From: Enterovibrio qingdaonensis
Lineage (GTDB): Bacteria > Pseudomonadota > Gammaproteobacteria > Enterobacterales > Vibrionaceae
DNA length: 64,000 nucleotides
Assembly (NCBI RefSeq): GCF_028683135.1
Contig: NZ_JAJUBB010000002.1
Span: forward strand, 372,001 to 436,000
Direction of reading: 5' to 3'
The notes under the pieces are model-generated. The model did no database searches, was not told the origin of the DNA, and worked only from the letters and a program-made list of their open reading frames with translations. Positions 17,612-26,750 of this stretch are shown in pieces; the stretch's first letter is position 1, and each line of letters begins with the position of its first letter. Made by a program: the position numbers and the translations under genes.

Positions 17612-17627
17612 TATAAATGGCCCTTAA

Positions 17628-20600
17628 TTAGTGATGATCGACAGTAGGGTCGTCTAAGAGTGTTGGTGAATTCTCTACGACGTCTGTCGCAGCCGCTTTC
17701 TGGAAAAGCTCTTTTGTACTGTCATCACCAAAAACGCCGTTTTTAATCATTCCGTTCTCATCGACAATGTCTTGCAATGACACATCCTGAAGGATGATTT
17801 CTTGGTTCCACTCATGGTCACCATCCGTGTCCACTCGAAGCACTAATGAACCGTCTTGTTCGAATAAGTCGACATCGGCCTCGCTAAGCAGGTTGTCTTG
17901 TTGGTCTGTGACTAAGTCAGATAGGTCAAGATGGGATTCGCCCACCGTGAAGTCAGTTACCGTGTCAGACCAAGGTTGGTCATTAACGTTGTCGCTGTGC
18001 CAGATGAGCTCACTGTTGTCTAATCCATTGATACTGTGCTCCTCGACTAAACCAGCAAGATTCGTTTCGTCCTCTCCAGTTTGTTGGGTTGCGAACCAAA
18101 CGTCCGCGGCGGCACGTTCTTCACCGTCTAGCGTCGTATAGGTAGATGTTTTACCGAGGAGGTTGTTGTTTTGGGTGTCGTCGCTGGTTTGCGCAGCCAA
18201 ACTGATTGAAGCTACGCCAGCGTCTTCGAGGCTAAGGAGTTCTCCCTCGTCGGTTTTGCCATCCATGTCTTTATCAACCCAAACACCGAGCTCGGAGTAG
18301 ATAGCATCGTTTTGGTCGATAACGCCATCAGCATTCGTGTCATGCTGAGCCAAGGCTTCGTAACCGTCGGCTGCATTGGTGCCGTCTTTGAGCTCGGTGT
18401 TTGAGCCAAAGAGTTCCGAGCCGTCGTTGATTTCACCGTCTTTGTTGATGTCATGGACAAGTAAACCATCGCCTCCCGAAACCCAACCAGTGTTGACGGC
18501 AGTTCCGTCACCGTTATAGTCGAAGGCGACAGGATTCTCGGTGACATCGCTGGTTTCAATGCCATCGCCGTCGAGGTCAAGCACGATAGGGGTGATGCTG
18601 GGTGTAATAAAACGCGTTGCATCACCGGAACTTTCGCCACTGGCGGTGAGCGTCCCTGCTGCGGTAAAAAGATCAGCCTGCTCAAGATGAAAATTACCCA
18701 CGCTATCTGCATAGACGATGTGCTCTGAGCCATCCGGACCGGAAAGGGTGACTTTTTCGTTAGGATGCCATCCATTGCCGTTCACATGTTGGACGCCGTC
18801 TCCATCAATATGCCAATGCAAATAACCAGACGCATTCCCACTTGTATCGTAAACCCCGTGATCAGTTATCAGGACGGAATCTTGTGCAGTTCCTGAGCTA
18901 ATGTTTGTTTCTGAGGTGGCAGGTTCTACCGTAATGGTTAGGGTTTCGCTCGCTTCAGTGGTGTTGTCGTTTATAGGCTGAATGCGAATTTTGATTTCAG
19001 TTTGAAATGCATCAAGAGTGAGTTGGCTACCACTTTTAAAATGGGCCCATGTTGAGCCTGTCCAGTATTGATAGCTTCCCAAATCTTGGTCGGTAATGCC
19101 TGAGCCGTTGTCAGTGAGTACGTTGACTTCTACCTTTGTCGCTATAGCAACCGGGTCGCTGAGTGAAATGGTAAATTGAGCCCATTGTGATTCTTCCATT
19201 TCATTGTTGGTGTTTGTATTGCTAATAGACAAGGTAGGCTTGTCTGCATCACCAGCAATGCTGACCGTCGCTGTGTCAGAGTCGCCATTGTCACTTTGAA
19301 TCTGATAGTCAAACGCTATCTGTCCGTAAAAGTTGCTATCAGGAACAAAGCTCATACTGCCATCGCTGGCGATGAGGACATCGCCATTGTCAACAGCAAT
19401 ACTCTGCGCACTACCAGTCAATGCAACACCATTTATCTCTGTGATTTCGAGGCCGCTATCTGTCGTCGTATCATTGGCGAGTAGGTCGAGGGCAACAGGT
19501 CCTCCATTCGATAGAGTGTATTCGTCATTCACGGCATCGAGGGCGTCAGGCGTGACGTTCAGATAGACGGTCGCAGTGTCGGTTCCACCTTGCCCGTCAC
19601 TGATGGTGTAGGTAAAGCTGGCAGAACCGTTGTAGTCAGCAGTGGGTGTAAAGGTAATGGTGCCGTCGCCGTTTAGAACAACGGTACCGTTTTGGGGGCT
19701 TTGAACCGACGTTATGGTAAGCGAGTTGCCTTCGGTATCGGTGTCATTTGCCAGTAAATCTGACGCATTGATAGTGACGGCGGTGTCTTCAGTGGTGGTG
19801 ATTTGCTCATGCGCTGTCACGACGAGATCATAATCAGCACCTGTGGCCCCCACTAACTTTACATCCACCCATTCGCTGGCGGGAACTTGACTACCAGTGG
19901 GGTAAGCTGTGCCGTTGGCGTAGAGCGTTCCTGTGCTATAGGTAACGCTGTAATAGCCAGAGGAAAGAACAACTTCGGTAGTAATAGAAAAGTCGCCGGT
20001 GCTTCCGCTCGGATAGGCGACGACTTTGTTTCCGTTTGCATCAACGCTGGCAATGTAAATACTGTAGTCGCCGCCGTTAGCACTGGAGTCGGTACCAAGA
20101 AATGAAATTGTATAGGCACCTTCATCGCCGACAGCGACAATATCGAAATTCAGGTCATTTTGGTTTTCCTGCTGACCGGTAAAGGTCAGTTGGTCGCCAT
20201 CTTTCGTGCCGTCTGCGTTATATTTTTGGGTGTGAACATCATAATCGCCATTCGCATTTATCGCCGACCACACAATGACATAATCGCCATCATCACCAAC
20301 ACCAACTACTTTTGCTGGGCCATGGCCGCCAGGTGCTTCAAGTTTACTCACTGGTTGATCTTTGGAACCGTCGGCATCGAAATGTTGTATGTAGGTTTGC
20401 CATTGTCCATTTTCGATGCCGCGCCAAACGACAACAAAATCCCCATCAGGTCCAACGTTTGTAATTGATGGCATGTCATTGCTGGTTGTGCCAGCTAAGT
20501 TCAATGTCTGGGTTGAGCCAGCAATGGGGGCGTTGGTTGTTGCATCCACGAGGGTAAGCGTGACAGTCCCCCCGCTAGACCCAACAATCGCGTATTTGTC

Positions 20601-23600
20601 ACCACTTATACTAACGACATTGGTCTCTTTATCTGCGTTACCATCTGTACCACCAATATTAAGCGTTTGCGTGCTCCCAATTTTGCTGCCAGTTGAAGAA
20701 TACATAACGGTGTTGGTTGCCGTTGCCGTCGAACCTTGGCTCCAAGAAACAACATAGTTCCCGTTGTCGAGTACTGTAATTTCAGGATTAGATACAATGG
20801 GGTATCCATTGCTATTGGCGGAAACGGAGCCGACGACTTGCGCTGAGCCAACTTTGTCGCCGGAACTGTCTAGCACTTGCATGTACAAGGTAAAGTTATC
20901 TACCCAGACAAGCATACTGTTATCTTCTGAATGCTCTGAGGTGACACTTCTTAGTGCCGATGTACCCAAATCCATTTCTGGACCCGTGGTGGCGCCGCCA
21001 TGATCATCAGGGTTTGCATATACGACTTGAGCATATGAGTGGGTGTTGAGGGTCGTGCTGTTGTTATAGCCAGTCCAAGTGACTAACAAGTCACCATCGT
21101 CGTTGAGTTGTGTTACCTGAGGCGATTCAATTTTATCTCTGGAACCCAGTGTGAGTTTATCGCCTTTTAATGATCCGTCTGCGTTGAAACTCTGTAACAC
21201 GACTTTATTGTTGCCGTGATAATTGGTATCCCACGCCCTGAATACCACAGTGTAACTGCCATCTGCGTGGGTGGTTGTCATGTAAGCTGAATCATCAACT
21301 TTTCCTGTGCCATAACCCTCGATAATTTGGGTGTCGATTGCATTACCGGTATAGCCAGAAGCGATAGCACCTGCATCTGTCATCGTTAATGTGTCATCAA
21401 TAGCATCAGGATTATCGTTAACACTGTTTACGGTAATATTGATTGTCGCCGTATCGGTGTCACCATCACTATCTTTGACCTGATAATTAAAACTCACTGA
21501 ACCAAAATAATTTGCGTCCGCTTTAAAGCTCATACTGCCGTCGTTGGCAATCAGGACGTTGCCATTGTCAACAGCAATGGTTTGGGTGCCGCCGACGAGG
21601 GCGACGCCGTTGATATGAGTGACTTCAAGGCCTCCGTCGGGCGCGTTGTCGTTGCTGAGAAGGTCGAGAGAAAGGGTGCTGTCTTCGTCCACAGAATAAG
21701 TGTCGTTAACTGCATCAACGGCTTCGTCTACGGACGTGACTGAAATAGCGACTGTCGCGGTGTCACCAGAATTGGTCGTGTAGGTCACGTCCGGCACAAG
21801 ACCATTCCAATTTGCTTCAGGGGTAAAGGTGTAGCTTCCGTTGGTATTTAATACGAACGAACCGATACCTGTAATAACGGCGGTTTGACCTGCTGTATAA
21901 ACAGTTGAAGAGCCAGCTACCGAGTATTGGGTAACACTGGTATTGCCTGCATCATTGGTCAGTACATTGCCATTTAGAGCGACGTCTTCTAGCGTGGAGG
22001 CGGACTCGTTACTCGCTTGAGTCGCAATGGCAGAGTCAGAGGCAGAGTTTGAGAGGTTTCCTGCTGAATCTGTTTGAGTAGCACTGACGGAGATACTGTC
22101 TCCAGCAGCGACCACCTCGTTCCACGAAATTGTCCCATTGTTGTAGCTGTAACTTGAAGCAGTCGAGCCATTTTCATAGTGTAAGGTACCGCTGACGAGC
22201 TTAAGATTCTCTGTTCGAGATGTGCCGTCGTTGTTAATCACAATCGTCACTACGCCGCCAGCCGTAAAATCGTCATGGTCGACGGAGACGGTCATTTGTA
22301 CATCGTCGCTTCCATGCTCTTGGCTGTTTATCAAACCATCGTTATTTGTGTCATCGGCAAGGGTGACTGTGGGTGTCGATGAAGCGGTGGTATCAATGGT
22401 GAAGTCAGAATCTGTGCTTGACGTGGATGTATTGCCAGCAGAGTCGGTGACGGTGGCTGTGATAGTGTAATTACCTTCATCAGGCAGTTGGCCACTACTC
22501 GCGCCTAAATCTTCCGGAGACACGGTGACAGAGACACTAGTCCCGCCAGTCCAGCCATTCGGGACGGTGGCAATGACTTGAGTAATATCCCCATCGGGTT
22601 GTGTCACCGTAACAGTGATCGTATCGCCGGGTTCGGTCCCTGTTGGTGGCGTGACTTGTACCTCAATACCACCAGAGACCTCGTTTTCGCCAACGCCGCC
22701 GGTGGCTTCAGGGATCGTAACAAGCGGTAACTCGTCGGTACCGCCGGGGCCCGTTCCTTCGCCGGGCGCGGTGGTATCAATGGTAAAGTCAGAATCTGCG
22801 CTAGATGCGGATGTATTCCCTGCGGAGTCAGTGATGGTCGCCGTGATGGTGTAATCGCCTTCATCAGGCAGTTGACCACTGCTCGCGCCTAACTCTTCCG
22901 GAGATACCGTGACAGAGACGCTGCTCCCGTCAGTCCAGCCATTTGGCACGCTTGCAATGACTTGAGTGATATCCCCGTCGGGTTGTGTAACCGTGACCGT
23001 GATCGTATCACCCGGTTCGGTTCCAGTTGGCGGCGTGATTTGTACCTCAATGCCATCAGAGACCTCGTTCTCACCGACGCCGCCGGTGGCTTCAGGGATC
23101 GCAACGAGAGGTAACTCGTCGCTACCGCCAGGGCCCGTTCCTTCGCCGGGTGCGGTGGTATCAATGGTAAAGTCAGAATCTGTGCTTGATACCGATGTAT
23201 TCCCGGCAGAGTCAGTGATGGTCGCCGTGATGGTGTAATCGCCTTCTTCTGGCAGTTGGCCGCTGCTTGCGCCTAAGTCTTCGGGAGACACAGTAACAGA
23301 GATGCTGCTGCCGCCAGTCCAGCCATTCGGGACGGTTGCAATGACTTCAGTAATATCCCCGTCTGGTTGTGTCACCGTGACAGTAATCGTATCACCCGAT
23401 TCTGTCCCTGTTGGTGGTGTGACTTGGACTTCAATGCCGTTAGAGACCTCGTTCTCGCCGACGCCACCCGTGGCTTCAGGGATCGTAACGAGCGGTAACT
23501 CGTCGGTACCACCTGGGCCAGTTCCTTCGCCGGGGGCGGTGGTATCAATGGTGAAGTCAGAATCTGTGCTTGTCGCGGATGTATTCCCTGCGGAGTCAGT

Positions 23601-25070
23601 GATGGTCGCTGTAATGGTGTAATCGCCTTCATCTGGCAGTTGGCCGGTGCTCGCGCCTAAATCTTCCGGAGACACGGTGACAGAGACACTAGTCCCGCCA
23701 GTCCAGCCGTTTGGGACGGTGGCAATGACTTGAGTAATATCCCCATCGGGTTGTGTCACCGTGACAGTGATCGTATCGCCAAGTTCGGTACCTGTTGGTG
23801 GCGTGACTTGTACCTCAATGCCATCTGAGACCTCGTTCTCGCCGACGCCACCCGTGGCTTCAGGGATCGTAACGAGCGGTAACTCGTCGGTACCACCTGG
23901 GCCAGTTCCTTCGCCGGGGGCGGTGGTATCAATGGTGAAGTCTGCGTCTGCGCTTGATGCGGATGTATTCCCTGCGGAGTCAGTGATGCTCGCTGTGATG
24001 GTGTAATCGCCTTCATCAGGCAGTTGACCACTGCTCGCGCCTAAATCTTCCGGAGAAACCGTGACAGAGACGCTGCTCCCGCCAGTCCAACCGTTTGGAA
24101 CCGTTGTGATTACTTGGCTGATATCCCCGTCGGGTTGTGTCACCGTGACAGTGATCGTATCACCCGATTCTGTCCCTGTTGGTGGCGTGACTTGTACCTC
24201 AATGCCATCAGAGACCTCGCTCTCGCCGACGCCGCCTGTGGCTTCAGGGATATCAACAAGCGGTAACTCGTCGGTACCGCCGGGGCCAGTTCCTTCGCCA
24301 GGTGCGGTGGTATCAATGGTTCCAGTGACTGTTGCGGACGCGCTTTGACCTTGATTATTAACAATTGTTGCGACGACCGAAAATTGCCCGTCGGACAAGC
24401 TTTGCGGTACAACGATTGAAAAACTGCCATCTGCTTGGACGACGGCTGAGAGAGAGAGCACATTTCCAGTTGCATCAGAAATGGTCAGCTTAACGCTGGA
24501 CCCTGCTAACAAGTTGGTCGTTCCTGTTATCGTCGGGGTGTTGTCATTTGTTAAAGTGTCGACAAAAACATCAACAGTAGGGGCTTTAAAAAAACTCGAT
24601 TCATCTAAGCTGCGTGTGCTTGCTATACCATTGTTGTTTGCATACGCCTCGGTATCAAAGCCAGCAGTTGCAATAGTTTCACTTGCGTTGCGATCGAGAG
24701 TGAAGAAACCATGGGTCCCAGAGCTTGTAGGGGCAGAGCCCGACGCCGTGGCATTTTCTTCGTCAACAGTCGGGTCTTTATTGAGCTGGATGAACTCAAC
24801 GATTTTAACGATTTCTTGGTCGCTAAAAAATTCGGAGGAATCCACCCTAAGGAAACTATCAAACGCGTTTATGTTTGCAGTGTTGTAGAGGAAGAATTCA
24901 CCGCCATCACTTTGAAAAGCAATGAGAGAGTTGTCGGCCACATCCAATATCTGGTCTTGTTGTAGATGTTCACCAACCTGGATTTCATGCGTCTGTGATG
25001 AATTGCGCAAAGCAGCCTTTCCACTGATAAACACAACATTTGCGCCAACTGGAATTCTTACATCACTCAT
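17628..25070 (-). CDS. Giant repeat-containing type I-secreted adhesin (LapA/BpfA-like)
   Basis: 2480 residues, acidic, no Sec signal. Residues 1-140 form a retention-module-like N-terminus (VGANVVFISGKAALRN, DRNASETIATAGFDTEAY). Residues about 253-892 are five 128-residue Ig-like repeats nearly identical to each other. About 890-1250 and 1690-1945 hold cadherin/VCBS-type domains (DNDAPDGGLEVTHING-like). About 1255-1690 is a repeated 'NADGS...GDYVIVWS' region, probably a beta-propeller or FG-GAP-like array. A Calx-beta-like domain lies near 1946-2075. From about 2160 the C-terminus has LDLDGDGIET plus EF-hand-like DINKDGEIND and DTNADGVIDQND, then a VCA0849-type type I secretion target (DTVTDFTVGESHLDLSDL). 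Likely a calcium-dependent surface adhesin for biofilm. First gene of its operon. Confidence 0.92.
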   Translation of the reverse strand: MSDVRIPVGANVVFISGKAALRNSSQTHEIQVGEHLQQDQILDVADNSLIAFQSDGGEFFLYNTANINAFDSFLRVDSSEFFSDQEIVKIVEFIQLNKDPTVDEENATASGSAPTSSGTHGFFTLDRNASETIATAGFDTEAYANNNGIASTRSLDESSFFKAPTVDVFVDTLTNDNTPTITGTTNLLAGSSVKLTISDATGNVLSLSAVVQADGSFSIVVPQSLSDGQFSVVATIVNNQGQSASATVTGTIDTTAPGEGTGPGGTDELPLVDIPEATGGVGESEVSDGIEVQVTPPTGTESGDTITVTVTQPDGDISQVITTVPNGWTGGSSVSVTVSPEDLGASSGQLPDEGDYTITASITDSAGNTSASSADADFTIDTTAPGEGTGPGGTDELPLVTIPEATGGVGENEVSDGIEVQVTPPTGTELGDTITVTVTQPDGDITQVIATVPNGWTGGTSVSVTVSPEDLGASTGQLPDEGDYTITATITDSAGNTSATSTDSDFTIDTTAPGEGTGPGGTDELPLVTIPEATGGVGENEVSNGIEVQVTPPTGTESGDTITVTVTQPDGDITEVIATVPNGWTGGSSISVTVSPEDLGASSGQLPEEGDYTITATITDSAGNTSVSSTDSDFTIDTTAPGEGTGPGGSDELPLVAIPEATGGVGENEVSDGIEVQITPPTGTEPGDTITVTVTQPDGDITQVIASVPNGWTDGSSVSVTVSPEELGASSGQLPDEGDYTITATITDSAGNTSASSADSDFTIDTTAPGEGTGPGGTDELPLVTIPEATGGVGENEVSGGIEVQVTPPTGTEPGDTITVTVTQPDGDITQVIATVPNGWTGGTSVSVTVSPEDLGASSGQLPDEGNYTITATVTDSAGNTSTSSTDSDFTIDTTASSTPTVTLADDTNNDGLINSQEHGSDDVQMTVSVDHDDFTAGGVVTIVINNDGTSRTENLKLVSGTLHYENGSTASSYSYNNGTISWNEVVAAGDSISVSATQTDSAGNLSNSASDSAIATQASNESASTLEDVALNGNVLTNDAGNTSVTQYSVAGSSTVYTAGQTAVITGIGSFVLNTNGSYTFTPEANWNGLVPDVTYTTNSGDTATVAISVTSVDEAVDAVNDTYSVDEDSTLSLDLLSNDNAPDGGLEVTHINGVALVGGTQTIAVDNGNVLIANDGSMSFKADANYFGSVSFNYQVKDSDGDTDTATINITVNSVNDNPDAIDDTLTMTDAGAIASGYTGNAIDTQIIEGYGTGKVDDSAYMTTTHADGSYTVVFRAWDTNYHGNNKVVLQSFNADGSLKGDKLTLGSRDKIESPQVTQLNDDGDLLVTWTGYNNSTTLNTHSYAQVVYANPDDHGGATTGPEMDLGTSALRSVTSEHSEDNSMLVWVDNFTLYMQVLDSSGDKVGSAQVVGSVSANSNGYPIVSNPEITVLDNGNYVVSWSQGSTATATNTVMYSSTGSKIGSTQTLNIGGTDGNADKETNVVSISGDKYAIVGSSGGTVTLTLVDATTNAPIAGSTQTLNLAGTTSNDMPSITNVGPDGDFVVVWRGIENGQWQTYIQHFDADGSKDQPVSKLEAPGGHGPAKVVGVGDDGDYVIVWSAINANGDYDVHTQKYNADGTKDGDQLTFTGQQENQNDLNFDIVAVGDEGAYTISFLGTDSSANGGDYSIYIASVDANGNKVVAYPSGSTGDFSITTEVVLSSGYYSVTYSTGTLYANGTAYPTGSQVPASEWVDVKLVGATGADYDLVVTAHEQITTTEDTAVTINASDLLANDTDTEGNSLTITSVQSPQNGTVVLNGDGTITFTPTADYNGSASFTYTISDGQGGTDTATVYLNVTPDALDAVNDEYTLSNGGPVALDLLANDTTTDSGLEITEINGVALTGSAQSIAVDNGDVLIASDGSMSFVPDSNFYGQIAFDYQIQSDNGDSDTATVSIAGDADKPTLSISNTNTNNEMEESQWAQFTISLSDPVAIATKVEVNVLTDNGSGITDQDLGSYQYWTGSTWAHFKSGSQLTLDAFQTEIKIRIQPINDNTTEASETLTITVEPATSETNISSGTAQDSVLITDHGVYDTSGNASGYLHWHIDGDGVQHVNGNGWHPNEKVTLSGPDGSEHIVYADSVGNFHLEQADLFTAAGTLTASGESSGDATRFITPSITPIVLDLDGDGIETSDVTENPVAFDYNGDGTAVNTGWVSGGDGLLVHDINKDGEINDGSELFGSNTELKDGTNAADGYEALAQHDTNADGVIDQNDAIYSELGVWVDKDMDGKTDEGELLSLEDAGVASISLAAQTSDDTQNNNLLGKTSTYTTLDGEERAAADVWFATQQTGEDETNLAGLVEEHSINGLDNSELIWHSDNVNDQPWSDTVTDFTVGESHLDLSDLVTDQQDNLLSEADVDLFEQDGSLVLRVDTDGDHEWNQEIILQDVSLQDIVDENGMIKNGVFGDDSTKELFQKAAATDVVENSPTLLDDPTVDHH
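22394..24313 (-). repeat. Five tandem 384-bp repeats coding the adhesin Ig-like domains
   Basis: The marker CC(A/C)GTTCCTTCGCC recurs starting at 22750, 23134, 23518, 23902 and 24286, exactly 384 bp apart, so the unit is 128 codons and keeps frame. Units differ by scattered substitutions only. Each encodes TIDTTAPGEGTGPGG...LPDEGDYTITATITDSAGN-type sequence. Perfect periodicity with high nucleotide identity points to recent duplication or gene conversion. Confidence 0.95.
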
Positions 25071-25483
25071 TTACTGTCTAACCCTCAAGTACCGCCAATA
25101 AGAATTAAGTCTCTAAAAAATAATCATGTATTAACTAAGAGATATATTAATAAGGGTAGTGCATGTGCTGCGACTTTAATGAAAAAGTACGTCGTGTTTT
25201 ATTTTCCCCAAGGGGTAAGCGGGAAAATCTGTAAGTTCTGGTTATAACTCAATGATTATATGGGGAAAAGTTAGTGCCTATTTATAGGTGCAAATATTCA
25301 GGGTAAAGGCATTACATTTGGACTTGAATGTAAACAAAATCTTGAGGGTAGGTTGATTGGAATGTTGCCTAGTGGCCGAATCGTAACGATGAACTAAATG
25401 AGCGCGTATTTTATTCCCATATTTTCAGAGACATAACGAATCAATTCCGCTTTATTTATAGGGCAAATCTGCATATCCCAAGT
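25071..25483. promoter_or_regulatory. Upstream region of the adhesin operon, no gene
   Basis: 413 bp, AT-rich, no credible coding frame. It should contain the adhesin promoter (minus strand) and the end of melR transcription. Notable element: ATTTTCCC (25201-25208) and its complement GGGAAAAT (25221-25228), enclosing the palindrome CCCCAAGGGG (25205-25214); a further GGGGAAAA lies at about 25262. This could be an operator. No confident -35/-10 was assigned. Confidence 0.35.
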
Positions 25484-26410
25484 CTACGTCCGTTTTTGAT
25501 TGTTTCGACTGAGATTTCGATATTGCTTTGGTGTCACACCAAGATAGGTTTGAAACGTTTGATAAAATCGACTCGAAGAGTTAAACCCTACCGTTAAAGA
25601 AATATCCAAGATCGTGCGCTCGGTATCACTTAGCAAAGCGCGTGCGTGGTTAACCCGCATTGCCGTAATGTACTGTTTGATTGTCATCTGCATCACACGC
25701 TGAAACAATCCCATTGCGTAGTTCGCGTGCAAGCCGACATGTGAGGCAATTTGATTGACCGTGAGCGGGGTATCGTGGTGGGAAGCTATGTATTCCAGCA
25801 TTTGGCTGACATAAAACTGTGAGTGTTTTGAGACCCCATTCTGATTGGCTTTTTCAGTGTGACTGCTCAACAAAGACGACCACCCATCGAGGCAGATCCG
25901 TTTAAGCATCAAACAAATTTCATCATTGGAAAGTTGTCTTCTACTGGCATCGGGGTGCTTTGTTTCTCCTTCCCAGCGTTGAATCTCAAATTCGCTGACA
26001 AGACTGGCTGAGTCAGATTGCAACACAACACCGTGCGTTACTTGGTTAATCAACTCACGGCTGAGAGGCCAAGACAAAAATATGTGTATGGGAATGTTGA
26101 TGATTCCCATGTTGTGGCTCGTGCCAGGATTGGTGAGTCGATGGGGAACAGATGCCCAAAACAGCCCGACATGTCCGTTCTGAATAGTGACGGCTTCACC
26201 GTTAATGATGTAATCAATATCATCGCCAAAGGGAATGTTCATCTCTATCTGACCGTGCCAATGTGACACTGGCATGCTATGCGGTGCGCGCAATTCGATA
26301 TCGATTTGTTCATAGGATGAATAAAGAGAGAGCGGACTAACTGATACGCTTTCGTCCGTATAGTGCATCTGAGGAGGCGCGCCTATTCCTAACTCTTTCT
26401 CCATTACCAT
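25484..26410 (-). CDS. melR: MelR, AraC-family melibiose regulator
   Basis: 308 residues, very close to E. coli MelR along its whole length: SPLSLYSSYEQIDIELRAPH, SHWHGQIEMNIPFGDD, HIFLSWPL, and the C-terminal double HTH with LHANYAMGLFQRVMQM, KQYITAMRVNHARALLSDTE, LDISLTVGFNSSSRFYQTFQ. The N-terminal cupin binds melibiose. The ATG at 26410 has AAGGAA 6 nt upstream. Divergent from melA, 340 bp apart, as in enterobacteria. Confidence 0.95.
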   Translation of the reverse strand: MVMEKELGIGAPPQMHYTDESVSVSPLSLYSSYEQIDIELRAPHSMPVSHWHGQIEMNIPFGDDIDYIINGEAVTIQNGHVGLFWASVPHRLTNPGTSHNMGIINIPIHIFLSWPLSRELINQVTHGVVLQSDSASLVSEFEIQRWEGETKHPDASRRQLSNDEICLMLKRICLDGWSSLLSSHTEKANQNGVSKHSQFYVSQMLEYIASHHDTPLTVNQIASHVGLHANYAMGLFQRVMQMTIKQYITAMRVNHARALLSDTERTILDISLTVGFNSSSRFYQTFQTYLGVTPKQYRNLSRNNQKRT

Positions 26411-26750
26411 ATTAATTCCTTAGGAAACAGCATACTTCAGCCAAGATTTACCGAGTATTTATTATCAGTGAAACAAATTTATATCCTTGAGCAATGTCAT
26501 ATTCCCAATTTTACCTTCTGATATTTAGGTCATTAATGAGATGGCGGTATGTTTTTGATTGTTCAGGCAGTCTAGTACATTGAAATGTCAGGAAAATCGT
26601 CAAATAAGTTCTATTTGCTAAGAAATTCCAACCTAGCACAGGAAATCTGAGGAAATGGGAATGTGATTATAGGAAGCGTGAAGATTCGGCGGGGCGTTTG
26701 AGGTTACTGTTTTTAGCAGATAAGACATCTGTTAATAGGAACAATGAAGA
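26411..26750. promoter_or_regulatory. melR-melA divergent control region
   Basis: 340 bp without a gene. AGGAAA-centred elements recur at about 26590 (TCAGGAAAATCG), 26639 (ACAGGAAATC) and 26649 (TGAGGAAATG), all in the melA direction, and are candidate MelR half-sites. TGTGATTATAGGAAGCG near 26662 is at best half of a CRP site. The melA ATG at 26751 is preceded by AGGAACAATGAAGA. Confidence 0.45.

Noticed and set aside
22394-24313. CRISPR-like or non-coding tandem array
   Set aside because: The unit is 384 bp, in frame (128 codons) and wholly inside the adhesin gene; there are no short repeats with unique spacers.
22604-24475. Open frames on the other strand and in shifted frames across the adhesin repeats
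   Set aside because: They recur with the repeat period and have compositions forced by the real frame; no ribosome sites or recognisable domains. Shadows of the adhesin gene.
26655-26680. A CRP site in the mel control region
   Set aside because: Only the TGTGA half is present; the opposite half does not match.
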